64,000 nucleotides of DNA from Fistulifera solaris (GCA_030295235.1 AP026152.1:310001-374000); one strand, 5' to 3'. Positions 9,986-22,403 are shown, counted from the first letter of the stretch. The notes: generated by a model not told the origin, from the sequence alone. Made by a program: numbers and translations.

Positions 9986-10873
9986 ATGGCCAACTATTAC
10001 GCCATCGACGATCAAATCAGCTTGCCGGAACTGTCGGATGATGATGAATACTCGTTGCCCATGAACGAGATTCATGTCTCGGAACAGGATTCGGTCAGTG
10101 ATGTGGGTGGTGGTAGTTTCGTGGCGACGACGTCGGTGGAAGATCAACTGCTCAACGAACTGCTCGGGGAAGTGGGACGCGCAAAGGAAGAAGCCCAGAC
10201 ATACTCGTATCATCCACAAAAAACGGCCGTCTCGGATGGCACATCCGTGACATACGAAAGTGGAAGTGACGGTGACGTCCAGTTGGGACGAGAACTTACC
10301 ATTCGTCCGAGTCGTGACGATGGTGAAGAAGAAGAAAGTCACGAACAAGAGTCCTGTTCCTCCGAATCGAGCGATGCCACTCAAACTTTGCTCGATCGTG
10401 CTCACGAACGAATCGCTATGCAACGATTACACGAAGAAATTGAGCGTCTTCACGAAGTTGTGGAGCAAAAGAACGAAGAAATCAAAAAGCTGGCGGGCCA
10501 ATTGCGTCAAGCTGTGGAAACGAAATGTGATTTGGTGATTGCTCACACGGAATTGGAACGACATCATGCCTTCAATCTCGCTTGTAAGAAAAAGGATGTG
10601 ACGGCATTGAAGGAGGAAAACCGCACGCTTCAGGAAAAGCGGACGGAAGCCGAATTGACCTTACTGAATGAGCTGGTTCAGCTCACCGATGCCATGAAAG
10701 AAGCCGAAAAAGCCCATCAACAAGAACTGGATGATTGGGAACGACTTCATCGCAATGAAATGTTGGAGAAGGATTATCAGATTGCGCAATTGTCCGAGGA
10801 ACTCCGCAAATTGAGTGGTTTGCGACACGTCCCGCACAGAAGTGGTTTGGAAGTTTTGTTTGGAATGGGTTAG
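9986..10873 (+). CDS. Acidic coiled-coil protein
   Basis: A 295-residue single-exon protein starting at an ATG in good context (CAACATGGCC). The first 130 residues are acidic and serine-rich with no obvious fold. Residues about 140-280 are a long amphipathic helix region (IERLHEVVEQKNEEIKKLAGQ and similar heptads) typical of a coiled coil. No family motif, signal peptide or membrane segment is visible. A structural or scaffold role is likely but cannot be named. No frame break is seen. Confidence 0.7.
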   Translation: MANYYAIDDQISLPELSDDDEYSLPMNEIHVSEQDSVSDVGGGSFVATTSVEDQLLNELLGEVGRAKEEAQTYSYHPQKTAVSDGTSVTYESGSDGDVQLGRELTIRPSRDDGEEEESHEQESCSSESSDATQTLLDRAHERIAMQRLHEEIERLHEVVEQKNEEIKKLAGQLRQAVETKCDLVIAHTELERHHAFNLACKKKDVTALKEENRTLQEKRTEAELTLLNELVQLTDAMKEAEKAHQQELDDWERLHRNEMLEKDYQIAQLSEELRKLSGLRHVPHRSGLEVLFGMG

Positions 10874-11124
10874 GCTTGGTGACGGCGCTTATTATAATTC
10901 ATTCATGGAACGGATATCGGTAGATAATTTGTAGGTAGAAAATGAAAGATGCTATACTGAGTATATTGTGTGACAGCAGGTCGATAGTCTGGCCTGGTTT
11001 TCCATATTTATCGCCCTAGCGCCACTGTGGGCTTCGATATAGTACTGCTGTGTGTTGTCTACAAATACCCTATTGAGTATAGCTCTTACTTCCGGCTTTG
11101 GCATGGTTTGCTTCGGGAAACAGT

Positions 11125-11170
11125 GTGGTGTCAGAAATTGTTTTTGAAATTTGACACCACCCGGGTGTCA
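11125..11170. promoter_or_regulatory. Nested TGACACC inverted repeats
   Basis: GTGGTGTCA (11125-11133) and TGACACCAC (11152-11160) are perfect 9-bp inverted arms. TGACACC at 11152-11158 also pairs with GGTGTCA at 11164-11170. Three copies in alternating orientation about 510-550 bp upstream of the next start codon suggest a dimeric-factor site or a small cruciform. Confidence 0.35.
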
Positions 11171-11194
11171 CGTCATGCTTGACAAGGTGACGTG
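11169..11194. promoter_or_regulatory. Inverted CACGTCA / TGACGTG pair
   Basis: CACGTCA (11169-11175) and TGACGTG (11188-11194) face each other across 12 bp. The TGACGT core is a bZIP site. In the diatom Phaeodactylum the same core (CO2/cAMP-responsive element) occurs in inverted orientation in carbonic anhydrase promoters. The site is about 490 bp upstream of the ATG at 11677. Function here is inferred only. Confidence 0.35.
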
Positions 11195-11676
11195 ATTGCG
11201 TCGGCACAAGCGATGGGACAAAGCCATCAGTCCCGTCTTTAATTAATCATTGATTTTAATTCACGGGTTTCTACTTGTTCTTCTAGTGTTGTTAAAATGG
11301 GACTCACTCAGTCACTTTGCAGCCGTCATTGTTTGTCTTATCGTCTGTCGTCGTCGTTCGGCCCCTTCGTACTATATAACAAAGTGTAGTTCGGAAAATG
11401 AATCAGACGCGTTGCACCCCCGCGTTCTGGAAAGTTGAACGTAGCTTTTGCGACTTCACCTCGACGTTTCCGACTTCCACTCGTCAAACGCAATTACTTT
11501 TTATTTTGCCAACAATAAGAATAACATATCACTTATGACAACTCTGACACCCTTTCAACCTACATAACAATATATTTGTCTTCTCGATTGTGATCGGTTT
11601 CAGTCTATAATCAAGCAGAACAGAAGGAGCAGAGACATTTTATGTTAACTTCACCATCGGGGTGAGAAACGAAAGA

Positions 11677-14545
11677 ATGAGGACACGGTCGAGTCGGTTT
11701 TTTGTGATTCTGCTTCATCTTGTGGGAGTTTGTCATCACAATTCACCATCCATCAAAAGTTCAGGTTTAGTGGGGGTCAATCCTTGGCCCGTGCACCTGG
11801 AGACGGTGGCACTTTCCAGCTACATGCAACAAAGAGACGAGGAGTTGTGTCACGATGTCACCCACAACTTTGAGCTACTGTGGCTCCAAGATCAGGAGGA
11901 TCAGTTGTGTTTAGGACCGACGGGTTCGTTTGCGGAATGCGGGGATACAACTTTATGGCTAGTACGAAAACACGAACTGACAACACGACGAAGGGGGCTG
12001 CTTCTTTCTTCACTCTTCGGAGCTTCACCCGAATTGAGTGATATTAGAGAACCCACAGTAGGCTATACATTCCAGGTTGTCGATCACGATTTAGATTTGA
12101 CATCAACAGAACATCACGGAAAGAAAACAAAGTCGGAATGTTTGGGTCAGCAAAAGACCAACTTTCGATTGCTCGATGCAACGCGCGTTGGAGATCAACT
12201 CCTTCTCAATCGAATGTTTGGCTGATCAATCAACAAGGCATGCTTCAGAGTTCAATGAAACCTTCCTTCGGAAGCAAAGCAAAGGACGATCGTAGTTGTT
12301 TACAACGAGTTAATGAAACAAAGGTGGTTCTCGTATCCTGTGCGGGTGGTGACAATTCGAACGAACAAGACTTTGTTCAATTCGAATTTGTCCGATACAA
12401 AGCCGCAGCCCCTCCGAATGGATGTTTGGAAAACAAAGCATCATATGCTACGCAAGATAGAATAAAGAACAGAGAAAAGAGGAAACGCACAGCTAGGAGA
12501 AGTAGCATACCCAGAGAGACCGTTGACTCCATCAAACCGATTCGCGATAAAGCGCACAGCCTTGCTTCCGAACCTGTCATGCATCCGGAACTGAAGTTAT
12601 CCACGCAACTCTTGTTCACCGGAAGAAAAGAAAAGCCACAAGAAAGTGTTTCGCAGCGAATATCTCCCTTTTCTCTATTAAAAGATACGAATCCGATTCT
12701 ATTGATGTCGGGTCAACCGAAGGCGGTGTCGAAAGGGGCGTCGCAACCAGCACATCCGTCATCGATGATTCACCGTATGGAAGATACAGTTGACGAGAAA
12801 CTCATGAAATTGCAACAAATTCGAACACATCCTTACATAGAGAAAGCGAAGAATGAAGTTTGGACTGATCCGAAAACAGGGTTGGACTATTTAACCGACC
12901 TCCGCCAGTATCTGGGGTTTGAGAAGAAGGAGCACGGTCGTCACACTTTAATGGGCGTGGGTCAATACATTAAAGGTTACGTGGTAAAAGTCTATGGTGT
13001 GGCTTTCTATGTATCCAAGAACGATGTTTTGGCTGACCCGACGTTCGCAAAATATGCTACTTTGTCGGCAGACGAACTGAGAGCGCGTCCTGACTTTTAC
13101 GAGCACTTGCAGCGAATGAGTTTACAAGATGGAAAAGCTGGGCGTTTCGATAGGACCTTGCTACTTAAGACCAATATGCAACTATCTACGGAGACTATGC
13201 GCTCTAGTCTAGGCGCAGACTGGTCCATGTTAACGGATGAAGCGAAAGAAACGCTCGCCGACTCTAGTCTCAAGCCCAGGCCCGCCGATGAACATATGCT
13301 CCGGTTGATAGAGAGTCAAGAAAACCCGAGTCGATGTTCATGCTCCCAGGTAGCACCAGCAGAATATGACGCAGACCCAAATTGTTGCGCAAGAGGGACC
13401 GAAGTAGCCTTTACGTGGCGGAAGAACGGTGATTTCGAGGTATGTACTGTGTTTTTGTCCTATAAACCCTAGTTGGACTTGCTAAAGTGTTTTTGATTCA
13501 AGGTTCGACTGAACGGAAGGTTGATGGATACGTTCGCGCGACCTGATATGGCTGAAGGCATTTTTTACGAATATCTTCGTTATGACGACCCCATTTCTCC
13601 GGATCTGCGTGACCATGTAGTTGACGGTTTTCCATTCTTATTGGGACCTTTTGCACAGGTCCGGGGTATCCACATTGGTCACCACGCATCGACCAAGGAT
13701 ACTGCAGAGAACCCTCTGTTCAAAGGTCTTGCCAGTTTCGCATCAGCCACATCTTCAGCGGCGTCAGATTGGTTTGATGCCACTCATCGTGACTTCAATC
13801 AGATGGTGGGAGAGGCAAAAGGTCACCTGGAAACTATGAAGCAAGAAATGCACAAGGCTTCTGATGAGTTTCATCGCCGACGTGAGCAAATGATGAAGCA
13901 GATTGTTTCGATGCCTCAGTCACTTATGAATTTTGTAACACGAGGCGATGGTTACGTCGAAGATGTGTCGATTTTGGTCGAACAAAACGTTACACCGACG
14001 GATGCTACAGACGAAAAACGAGAGCCTTTGGGAAGATACTTTGGATACCCTCTTTCGCGGTGGATAGGAGATTCCTACTACCACGCGTCGGATGAAATTG
14101 GGCCCATGCGAGTTCATCCAAAAATGAATAGGACCAGACAAATCTTTCTTGCCCTCGTGCACCTTTACCTACTATTGCTTTTTTATCGTCAGCTTCCCAG
14201 GCTCATACTCAACAAAAACAAAGATATTAATTCGCAAAAGCTTGCATCGCGATTATTCACTTCAAAGTATGAATTCGTCACAGGATTTTTGATCAATCGA
14301 GTGATGGAGACGACAGTGATAACTGCGGGATGCCATTCAGTGCATCGCAGGTACAGCAGGCAAAAGAACACTTAGTGTACCGACAATGTACGCAGCCTAA
14401 TTTCGCGCCATCGTCGGCAAAAGCGACCTTTCTACGACGTGCTCAACAAGCGCTGCGGCCCACTCACTCTGAAGACTTGCCTTCGGAGCAGAACACCGAT
14501 GGCTCTTCTCCTAGTGCATCGAATTCATTGAAACAAAAAGTTTGA
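11677..14545 (+). CDS. Secretory chalcone-isomerase-like fold protein with extra N-terminal domain
   Basis: About 935 residues. The start at 11677 begins a signal peptide (MRTRSSRFFVILLHLVGV). Residues about 40-250 contain alternating CLGPTGSFAEC and CLQRVNETKVVLVSC strands reminiscent of a beta-trefoil lectin, a weak guess. From about residue 380 a chalcone-isomerase-like domain follows: GVGQYIKGYVVKVYGVAFYV, later GTEVAFTWRKNGDFEV and YLRYDDPISPDLRDHVVDGF. Intron 13440-13502 (63 bp, phase 0). A membrane helix (LALVHLYLLLLFY) lies near the C-terminus, then an acidic tail. Two frame breaks need one added base each: near 12190-12225 (no clear homopolymer, possibly an unseen intron) and in the T5 run at 14286-14290. 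Plant CHI-fold proteins bind fatty acids or flavonoids; the ligand here is unknown. Confidence 0.6.
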
Positions 14546-14890
14546 GCTATTTTTTGTAAACTGACCCTCCGGAGGTCCTCGGCTTCTCCTTCCTTCTCCT
14601 GTGTACCATACACACGCGCTTGGTGTACTCAATTCGCTATGTATGCCTTATGCCAGCGTGATTCTTGTCGATCACTACTTATTCGACACAAACTTTTTAT
14701 TCTAGCTCCGAAATGACGGCTTTCTTTGAAATGAAGGCTCATGAAAAGAAAGAAGTTGGTAGCATTCAACTCTTGTAAACTAAAAAGAACTTAGAACACC
14801 CTCTCTTCGTACAACTGTTGCAAGATTATGTCAATAACGAGATGATAACAAAACGCAGTACGTGCTACATGCGATAGACATAATACTTTT
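14546..14890. other. Convergent intergenic region
   Basis: 345 bp between the CHI-like gene and the PP2A scaffold gene, both ending here. No coding frame or RNA gene is apparent. Confidence 0.5.
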
Positions 14891-16810
14891 TTAAATGGCG
14901 ATCGCCTCCAATGCGTTCGTGCACGCGTTTCGACAGTCTTCGTCTGTTTCACCCTCGACACATTTTTTTAGGGAAGGAATGATTTCATTCTGAACAAAGT
15001 CTTCATCGCCATCTACAACAATACGCCCCATTCCTCTCGCTGCAACCATTCGAACATTAGGAACTTTGTCTGTAAGTCCACGGGATACCTGAACAACCGC
15101 TTCATGCCATGCTGGCCCTGACTTGGCTTCGACGGCTATCTCAACATGAATTTGAAGGATTGTGCTGCGCACCAAATACGAGTTCGAGTACTGGTTATAA
15201 ATACCCGTTGTGCGAGGAAGAAGAGTAGAAACTATCCAATCTTGGCCGGCGACGCGAACCAGAAGACCCATTCCGCGCACAACAGCTTGGCGGACCGAGG
15301 CAACATTGTCCATGAGCAATACTTGCCAAGCGGACTCGAACAGAACAGTCGAGAAAAAATCCAACCCACGTGCTTCCGCCAAGTGAGGCAGAAGACGAGC
15401 AATGGCTTCACGGACTCTCCAATTGGTCGCTTTCGACATCTGTAAAAGTGCGCCCACAACGCCAGTTAAACCGGGAAGAAGCCGAGAAATCTTGTGTAAG
15501 TTGGTAAGAACTTGAAGTTGTACTTCGTGAAATTCGTCCGACAAAAAGCTCTCTAAGAGCGGGCCGAATGACTGCAAAATAATATCATCCTCTAAAGTTC
15601 CACCGTGTGCTGCGTCCATTAAGGCAAGAGCACATTTCGATCTGACGTCCATGACGACATCGTCTGCAAGAGTGGGTAGGAGATGCTGCAAATGGGTCTG
15701 GAAATGAGCCTGGCCTCCCCAGGCGATCATTCGAGCCAAATGAGTAACAGCAGCTGCGCGTACTTCGGATTCAGCATCACTGAGAAGAGTTACAAAACAA
15801 GTCATTACGAGAGACTGCTCGGCGTTGAAACGACGTTCCCCGCTAATACCCAACGAAGAAACTACTTCCGAGAAGCACTTGGCCAGATTATTACGTACGT
15901 TCCTGTTTGCACAAGCATCTGATGAGATGCAAAGAAGAAACAGGAGAAAAAAAACACAAAAAAGCTTACCAGCTCATATCCGTCGATCCGTCCTTGACAA
16001 TCGGCAACCAGTTCTGAATCGTCCACTGCGGATGCTCGCAGAAAGCATCTCCACGTTCGCAAGTGAGGAAACCGCGAGAAGGCGGACCGAATCTTGCTCA
16101 TCACGACACAACGCGGGAAGCACAGTCCCCCCGAATTCACGATGCGTCCAACCGGCTTCCCGGATCACGTGTCCCAAGTGTTTCGCGGCCGCTCTCCGGA
16201 CCATGGGCGTTTCATCTTGACAAAGTTCCTTAAATGTTGTTAACAATTCCGTCTGGTGACTTGAGTTATCATCCAACAAGGATAAAATAGATGCCACTAT
16301 CCCCGCAGCGGAAACTTTGGCGGTGAACCAATCGGCGCTAGCCAAACGCTTGAGCAATCCGATCCACGGCGCTGGGTCCACCTTGCGTTTTGCTAGATGC
16401 ACCATGACCGCTACCGCCTGATCACGAACCACTGTTTCTTCCAAAGACGCCAAACGCTCTAACATGGGCAAGAAATCCTTCACATACATGGGGTCACTGA
16501 GAAAGTTGGAAACGCCAATGAGATGCTGTCCCATTATTAGCAAAATCTCGTCTACGGGTGGTGGGTTTTGCATCACCAGCTGCGTTAAGTAAGGAAGTAA
16601 TTCCGTCGATGCCTTTTCTTCGCCCATCGCAATTGCCACCACGGAAAGACGCTTCATACTGTCGACCGCCGCTTCGGTGCTGCCGCTATCCACCTGGCTT
16701 TTGAATAAATCAAAGGGAGTCATTGTCGCTAGATCGGTTACATCTACCTGTAGCGATCGAGCCAGCTGAATGCTAGGCATCGGCAGGGTTGACATAGGTG
16801 TCGATGTCAT
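14891..16810 (-). CDS. PP2A scaffold (A/PR65) subunit, HEAT repeats
   Basis: About 617 residues, close to the usual 590. Exon 1 is 15970-16810; intron 15903-15969 (67 bp, GTAAGC donor, splitting a Trp codon TG|G); exon 2 is 14891-15902. The protein is built of HEAT repeats from start to end. Diagnostic stretches are NWLPIVKDGSTDMSW, VRNNLAKCFSEV, NWRVREAIARLLPHLAE and PNVRMVAARGMGRIV, which follow the PR65 pattern. One base is missing near 16047-16053 (GTGGAGATG on the coding strand); adding a G restores LANVGDAFCEHPQW. The protein would hold PP2A catalytic and B-type regulatory subunits together in the cytoplasm and nucleus. The last repeats (ending TNALEAIAI) are complete. Confidence 0.9.
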
Positions 16811-17490
16811 TTTTAGCTTGTTTATTGAAGGAAATGCAAGAAAGCGGTGGATTATTTCGGGGGATGACTTCTGAGTCTGGACCTTCGCAACTATCTGGCT
16901 GATCTACTAACAAAAAAGCCTCTGCTGCTGCGTCCTTTGCTCCAGAACAAATTCTCTAAGCGCTCGTGATGAACTTAATCTACTAAGATGCAAATGCAGA
17001 CAAGTCAATGCTCCGCTGGAGATCCAGTCGATGATGATAATAAAGACTTGTTGCTCATGGCGTCTTGCGAGCTACTCCTTGCAGGCCAAAGGCAGCCAAA
17101 GCCAAAAGGTCGCTTCGAGTACTCATTGTCGTACAGTACATCATGTGACAGCCGTTCCTTCACTAAAAGGTCAGACGGTCAGGCGCCAAAACTTGATCGA
17201 CCCTTTTCAAGAACACGTTTCATACAATCAACGATACGTCATTGCTACAATACGACCTACAGTCCTGTCTTTTGGCATCTGGCTCACGGGTACTGATACG
17301 CGTCTTACCGGTAACCACTAAAGTAGTTGAATGGATATTCAGGTCAACATTTGAGTGAGTCCTAAGTCAGACGTCATGCAACCGAAAAATGCGAGCCGCA
17401 AAATCGAAACGATGAAAAAAAATGAGCTCATTCTTAGCAAACCTCTTTTACAATAACAGAAGACTGAAATGAAGCATAAAACGACACAAC
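16811..17490. other. Divergent intergenic region
   Basis: 680 bp between PP2A-A (minus) and the first MLO-like gene (plus), so it holds both promoters. Open frames here are short and overlap one another; none is supported. No tRNA-like or repeat structure was seen. Confidence 0.5.
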
Positions 17491-20400
17491 ATGTATAAAT
17501 TCATAATAGGAAACGCCGAAGGCGGCGAGCGTCTCTTAGCGGAAGAATCGGTTCGCGTGGACTATTCCGTACTTTCCGTCGGCGTGATGACGTTGGGCTT
17601 GATCATGATCGTCGAAGTCGTTCGGCATAAAATTGATCATGCCGCCGGTCGAAGACCGTTTCCGAAAAGCCGTCCTTCAGGGAGTTTATTCGGAATGTAA
17701 GTTACAAGGCGCTCAAATATCGATAATTGACGTGAGTTCTCACACCATTTCCGACAGTGGCGACACTGGGAATCGTAGAATTGCTCCTCTTCATGCTATC
17801 CAAATATTACACGGACCTAGATAAAGAGAAATATTTGGTGTTCGCGGATATTCACTTTGCCCTCTTTTATACGGCCATTTTAAATGCCTTTCAATCGGTG
17901 ATTTTGGCAGTCGTATCGCACCGTGTCGCACGTCAAATTTGGGTCGAGACGGAAATGCTCGAATTGAGTCATTATGTCGAAATTCGAGAAGAATTTGACC
18001 AAGTGAAAGCGGCTATGAAACAGATGGGAGCACAATCGGATTTAGGATTGTCCTCTCGCGAAATTCAAATGGATGAAGAAGATCATTCAGCATTCACGAG
18101 AAAAAGCTTTAGCAGATCTTTCATAGATCGATTTCGTTACCCTACTCTACGGCGCAAATACAACGAACTCTTAATTCAAGTCCGCTTCCACGAACTTCGT
18201 GTTCATTTCCTGCAAGCATACAATTTGCCGTTAACATTGAAGGTATCCGATTACTTGCTCGAAAGCCAACAGCACGTTCTATTAAAGCTGGTCCACGTAT
18301 CATCCATTGCTTGGACGCTTTTGACAGGAGCGGTAAATGTGATGTACTACGTCCTTGGAATCGTATCCTACAAAGTCTCAGATTCGACGATCGTGGGTAC
18401 GGCATTAATATGGATTTTCTTCTGGTCCATGGCGCTGTTTGTGGTGATCGCGGCTGTGGTATATCGAAAGATGGAATCTATTTTCAAGAAAATTATGATT
18501 GACAAGACGCTTTGGGGTGTGAACAATCAACAAGGAGACCGAGATCAGCTTCGAGAGCAGCAATTAAGTTTGTTTTACGGCGATGATCCAAAGCTTGTTA
18601 TTGCCGCGATACAGTTCATGCAGTTCGGATACGCAGTGAACCTATCGGTCGTCATCATATTTTGGCAAGAGATTGATGATGGTAACATACCGATGGTGGT
18701 ATATCTTCTCGTCATTGCCGTCTGCTACACGGTCTTCGTTCACGTGACTGCTCGTGTGATTCCACAGTATACATTATGCACGAACCTGGGCCAGTTGGTG
18801 GATGAAAAAGGCTCCACGAGACGCTCGCAGCTTTCCTCTTGGAAGAGTCACGTAGACAGGAAGCTGATGAAAAGTTCACGAACGAACATCCTCAAAAGCC
18901 GATGAATTCTGGTGAAAAGTCCGAAGATCATACATTAAACGAAGAGACATCACAATCGGACCTGTCTGAGGTAAAATCTACTACGTTGTCACGAAAAGAT
19001 TCGAACACGGTATCGAATCATAGTGTCTCCAACGCGCTTTTAATGGCTGAGCTGGTCAAACTCGACACTAACTCACTCAGGATAAATTTGCCGACGGAAG
19101 AACGCAATAAAATCACGTTTCGTCAGATGGAACGAACGTCGAGACGAGGAAGACAGAAGAGTTTATCAGAGGGAATAGCCACCATGGTTGCAATGGGAAA
19201 TATGCCATCGCCTAATCTTTCTTCGAAACCCGATCAAGTAAAAGATGACTCGTTTATTTCTCATTCGGTTGAGTGGAAAAAAGCACACCATCGATCTCAA
19301 GATAGCGAGACTCTAAAAGCCGAAGACACACTGCGAGATAGTCTCATCGCACGCCGACGGCGAAGTCATCGCTTAAAGACTGTGTCGGACGGAGTTGCTG
19401 CTATGACTAGAATGCAAGCTAACGTTTCTGTCAATGGCCTGAGTCCAGTCCCTGAATTTCATAACGGATATAGCCCGACAAGAAGAATACCATCACCTTT
19501 GGTGACAAAGCTTAGCTCGATATCCATGTCCAATGACGTTCACAACAAGATGGACACAGATCAGTTCAGCGTGCATTCGGATGGCGGACATAGCGACATC
19601 GATGATGTACCAGCGGTTGAGCCCGCAAAGGAAAGTAGCTTTCTACCGACCCCTGCCATTAGTCTACGAAAACGAAAAGGTTTACCCTGAGCAAGAAATA
19701 CATTGTTCTCAGCAATGTCTTCGGTACACTTGTTGCTTTCTTTCTGGTTGGTCAACGAGTTGAGAGTTTTCTCCATAGTGAAGGAATCGTCTCTGAAAAG
19801 TTTGTTTCCTTCGATTTTAACAACGAGCACACATTCTGGGCATTGTTTGTCCTTTTCGCATTATTTTGCGTGATGGATTGTGCGATAATAACCACCCTGA
19901 ATCCCTTCGGGCAAGAAGATCAGCCAACAGGCGAAACGAAAGCCTTGGTTGCCGCGTTACTGGACTTTTTGCTCATGAGCACTTGCCTTATTTTTGTTTG
20001 TTGTTGCGGAAGTGAAGCGATGCTGCACATCAATCGAGTCAGACGGACTAGCAAGCGACTCAATAAGTAATAATGCATTGAGGCTTTTTGCAGCCGAGTC
20101 CGAGAATGACGAAGATTACTACAACACTGCCGCGCCCTGTTCCTGCCCAAAATTCGGGCATCGTGCGTACGGCGGTCTAGGGACTATTGAACCATTCACA
20201 GCTTTGGTGGGGCTTCGTATTTTCCGCCATTGGGCCGCAGGGCTTATTGTGAAGCGTTTCCTATCGTTAAAACACGGAAAAGTAAAGGAAAAGGAAGTCA
20301 TTGAAAGAATCAGCGCAGATCCATTTGCAGTTTTTGATGATTCAACGAGGAACGGAAACTTTTTCGGCAAAGCTCATAACTTACCCCGTGAAGAGATCCG

Positions 20401-21814
20401 GGGAACTGCTGCTGAACTTTGGAAAGCAGCCGTTGGCGAACATCCCGAAATTGCAAGGAAATATGGGGAATTTAGCAGTGAGATTTTAAAAATAATGCTT
20501 GGTATGTCTTTATCCGAATTGGGCAATGGAAATCAGGGTATTTTGCTGAACGAAAGCTCGAGGCTGCTTGGACTCGGTGATGATCAGTCAAGCTCTTTCA
20601 CTCTACAAAATCGACAAGCAACTCAGGTCTCGAAAACCCACGAAGCATCTATAACAGGGCCCGCTGGCAAAACCTCCGTCAAAGTTTCGTCTGCGTTCGA
20701 GTCGATTGGTCAAAAGTCAACCCTGACGATGAGGAAACATCTACGCCGCCTGCCGGAAAGAAGGATAACCGGGCTGCTTCAAGCAACAAGATTCCTAGTG
20801 AGATTGTTTTTAGATCACCCGGTGCGCAGTTAGTACGATCTATGCGACGATGCGATCGGAAGTTGCTGCCAATATTGAACCGGTGGACCGTTGTGGATGT
20901 CGTTCTCACGCGATTCGAAATTGTGTATTTTGAGATTTTGAACGCTGATGAAGCTGCGAAACGGGACGACCCCGTGAGAAAGGCACTGAAAGCTACAAAA
21001 GGTGGGAAGGGCTTACGTCTATGCGATGTAGCGAAAGGGCGGCGTATTATTGGGCGTTTGGAAATTTCAGAGATCGAGTCCATGACCGTACAGAGACACA
21101 ATGGGGCTGTCGATACCGCAGACGATGAAAAGAATAGGCCGGATACCGATGTTCGGGCTGTGGAGTATTGGAAGGATGCACCAGTTTCCAGCGTTCATTT
21201 TTCTCACCTTTCTCGTTGGAACCAGAGTAGACAAGATCAACTTCATATCAAAACTATCCATGGGCGAACATTGTGCTTACGATTCTACTCGGATCTCGAG
21301 AGCACAGAACTGGGCGCAAACGGAGTGACGAATAATGCCGCGATCGATAAGAATAATGCTTTTCAGTGGGTACAGACCATCGGGCGTTTTTGCGGCCGAG
21401 ATCAACTTAAGCAGCATCTTCCTCACTTTGGTGATGGGACAGACGATGAGCTACGTGATTACCTTGTTGAACAACACCATGCCTCCGAAGAAATAGACAA
21501 GATGGGACCCCGTCGTGGCTCCACCGGAGATCTTCGAGGGCTGCTGGGAAGAAAAGACCGGGAAAGCGGAGAATGCGGACAGTCCGATGAAACGATCGTT
21601 TCGCATGAGCTTTCCGCGCCTCTCGTCGCTGGAAGACCTAGACCACGCGAAGAATGGGGATACCGTCACAAACGTCCAAACCGAACTAGACGCCCCTGTG
21701 CAGTTAGTGGATGTTCACACTCGGACCACACAAGTCGAGTTCGGCGATGGGGAGGATGCGGTAGGAGTCAAGCTTTCGAATATAGAGCAAGGCATTGTCA
21801 GCACCCGTCTATGA
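17491..21814 (+). CDS. MLO-like membrane protein with C-terminal PH-like domain (copy A)
   Basis: About 1,420 residues after six single-base corrections. Exon 1 17491-17696; intron 17697-17757 (61 bp, phase 1); exon 2 17758-21814. Seven membrane helices in the MLO order: VLSVGVMTLGLIMIVEVV, a helix after SE(L)ATLGIVE, HFALFYTAILNAFQSV, HVSSIAWTLLTG, IWIFFWSMALFVV, FMQFGYAVNLSVVII and VVYLLVIAVCYTVFV, then RVIPQYTLCTNLGQLVDE like the MLO region after helix 7. A cytosolic Ser/Arg-rich tail follows, then three more helices (SNVFGTLVAFFLVG, WALFVLFALFCVMD, LLMSTCLI) and a PH-like fold from RRCDRKLLPILNRW to FQWVQTIGRFCG. Breaks: about 17660 (extra), 18805-18809 (missing), about 19675-19678 (missing), 19991-19995 (extra), 20712-20715 (missing), 21552-21555 (extra). 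Plant MLO proteins act in calcium signalling and membrane dynamics; the role here is unknown. Confidence 0.75.
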
Positions 21815-22403
21815 TGAAGCAGTCACATACTGGCTAGAATGATCAAACTGAATACCATTGGAACGTAGCTGGAGACTTCATAGCTGCACCTATTGCATAT
21901 CGTTAACTCTTAGGTTGACACGGAACAACTTTGTAACCTCAAGCAAAACGAAAAATTTTGACAGATGTAGACCTAACTTTCAAAAGAATGTTCAGGGAGT
22001 TTTGAGTCTCAACCTAATTTTTTAATCTAGTCTCTCTAGCTTTCAGATAGAGATTGAATAATTGCTAGCAATAGTATGCCAAATGCGGAGTTGACCCTCT
22101 AGAAAATGCTTACAGTTTACAGTTCGTCAAACACGCCGGCCACACCATCAACGGACAAAATGTATGGCGTAAATAGTAGTGGATTGATTGACACTTTTTC
22201 AATTTTCTCCTCATTGAAGATCCTATGTAGCAGTGGTACTAATTTCTACGCAGGACAGTGATTTGAATTATTTGTCTCCGCCCCCCGTGTGCGCTTTGAC
22301 CGTTTCCTCTCATTCTTGAGTATTTGAAGCGCTCTTCTTTACCTTTTCGTGGAAAAGAGACAAACAACATAATTGAGCCAGTACAGCAGAAAGAAGAAAC
22401 AAA
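21815..22403. other. Intergenic region upstream of myosin
   Basis: 589 bp, AT-rich, between two plus-strand genes. Nothing coding or repetitive is seen. Confidence 0.5.

Larger units (their letters stand above)
10874..11676. other. Intergenic region with several inverted repeats
   Basis: It lies between the coiled-coil gene and the chalcone-isomerase-like gene. It holds the TGACACC and ACGTCA inverted repeats described separately (11125-11194). No coding frame is supported. Confidence 0.6.
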
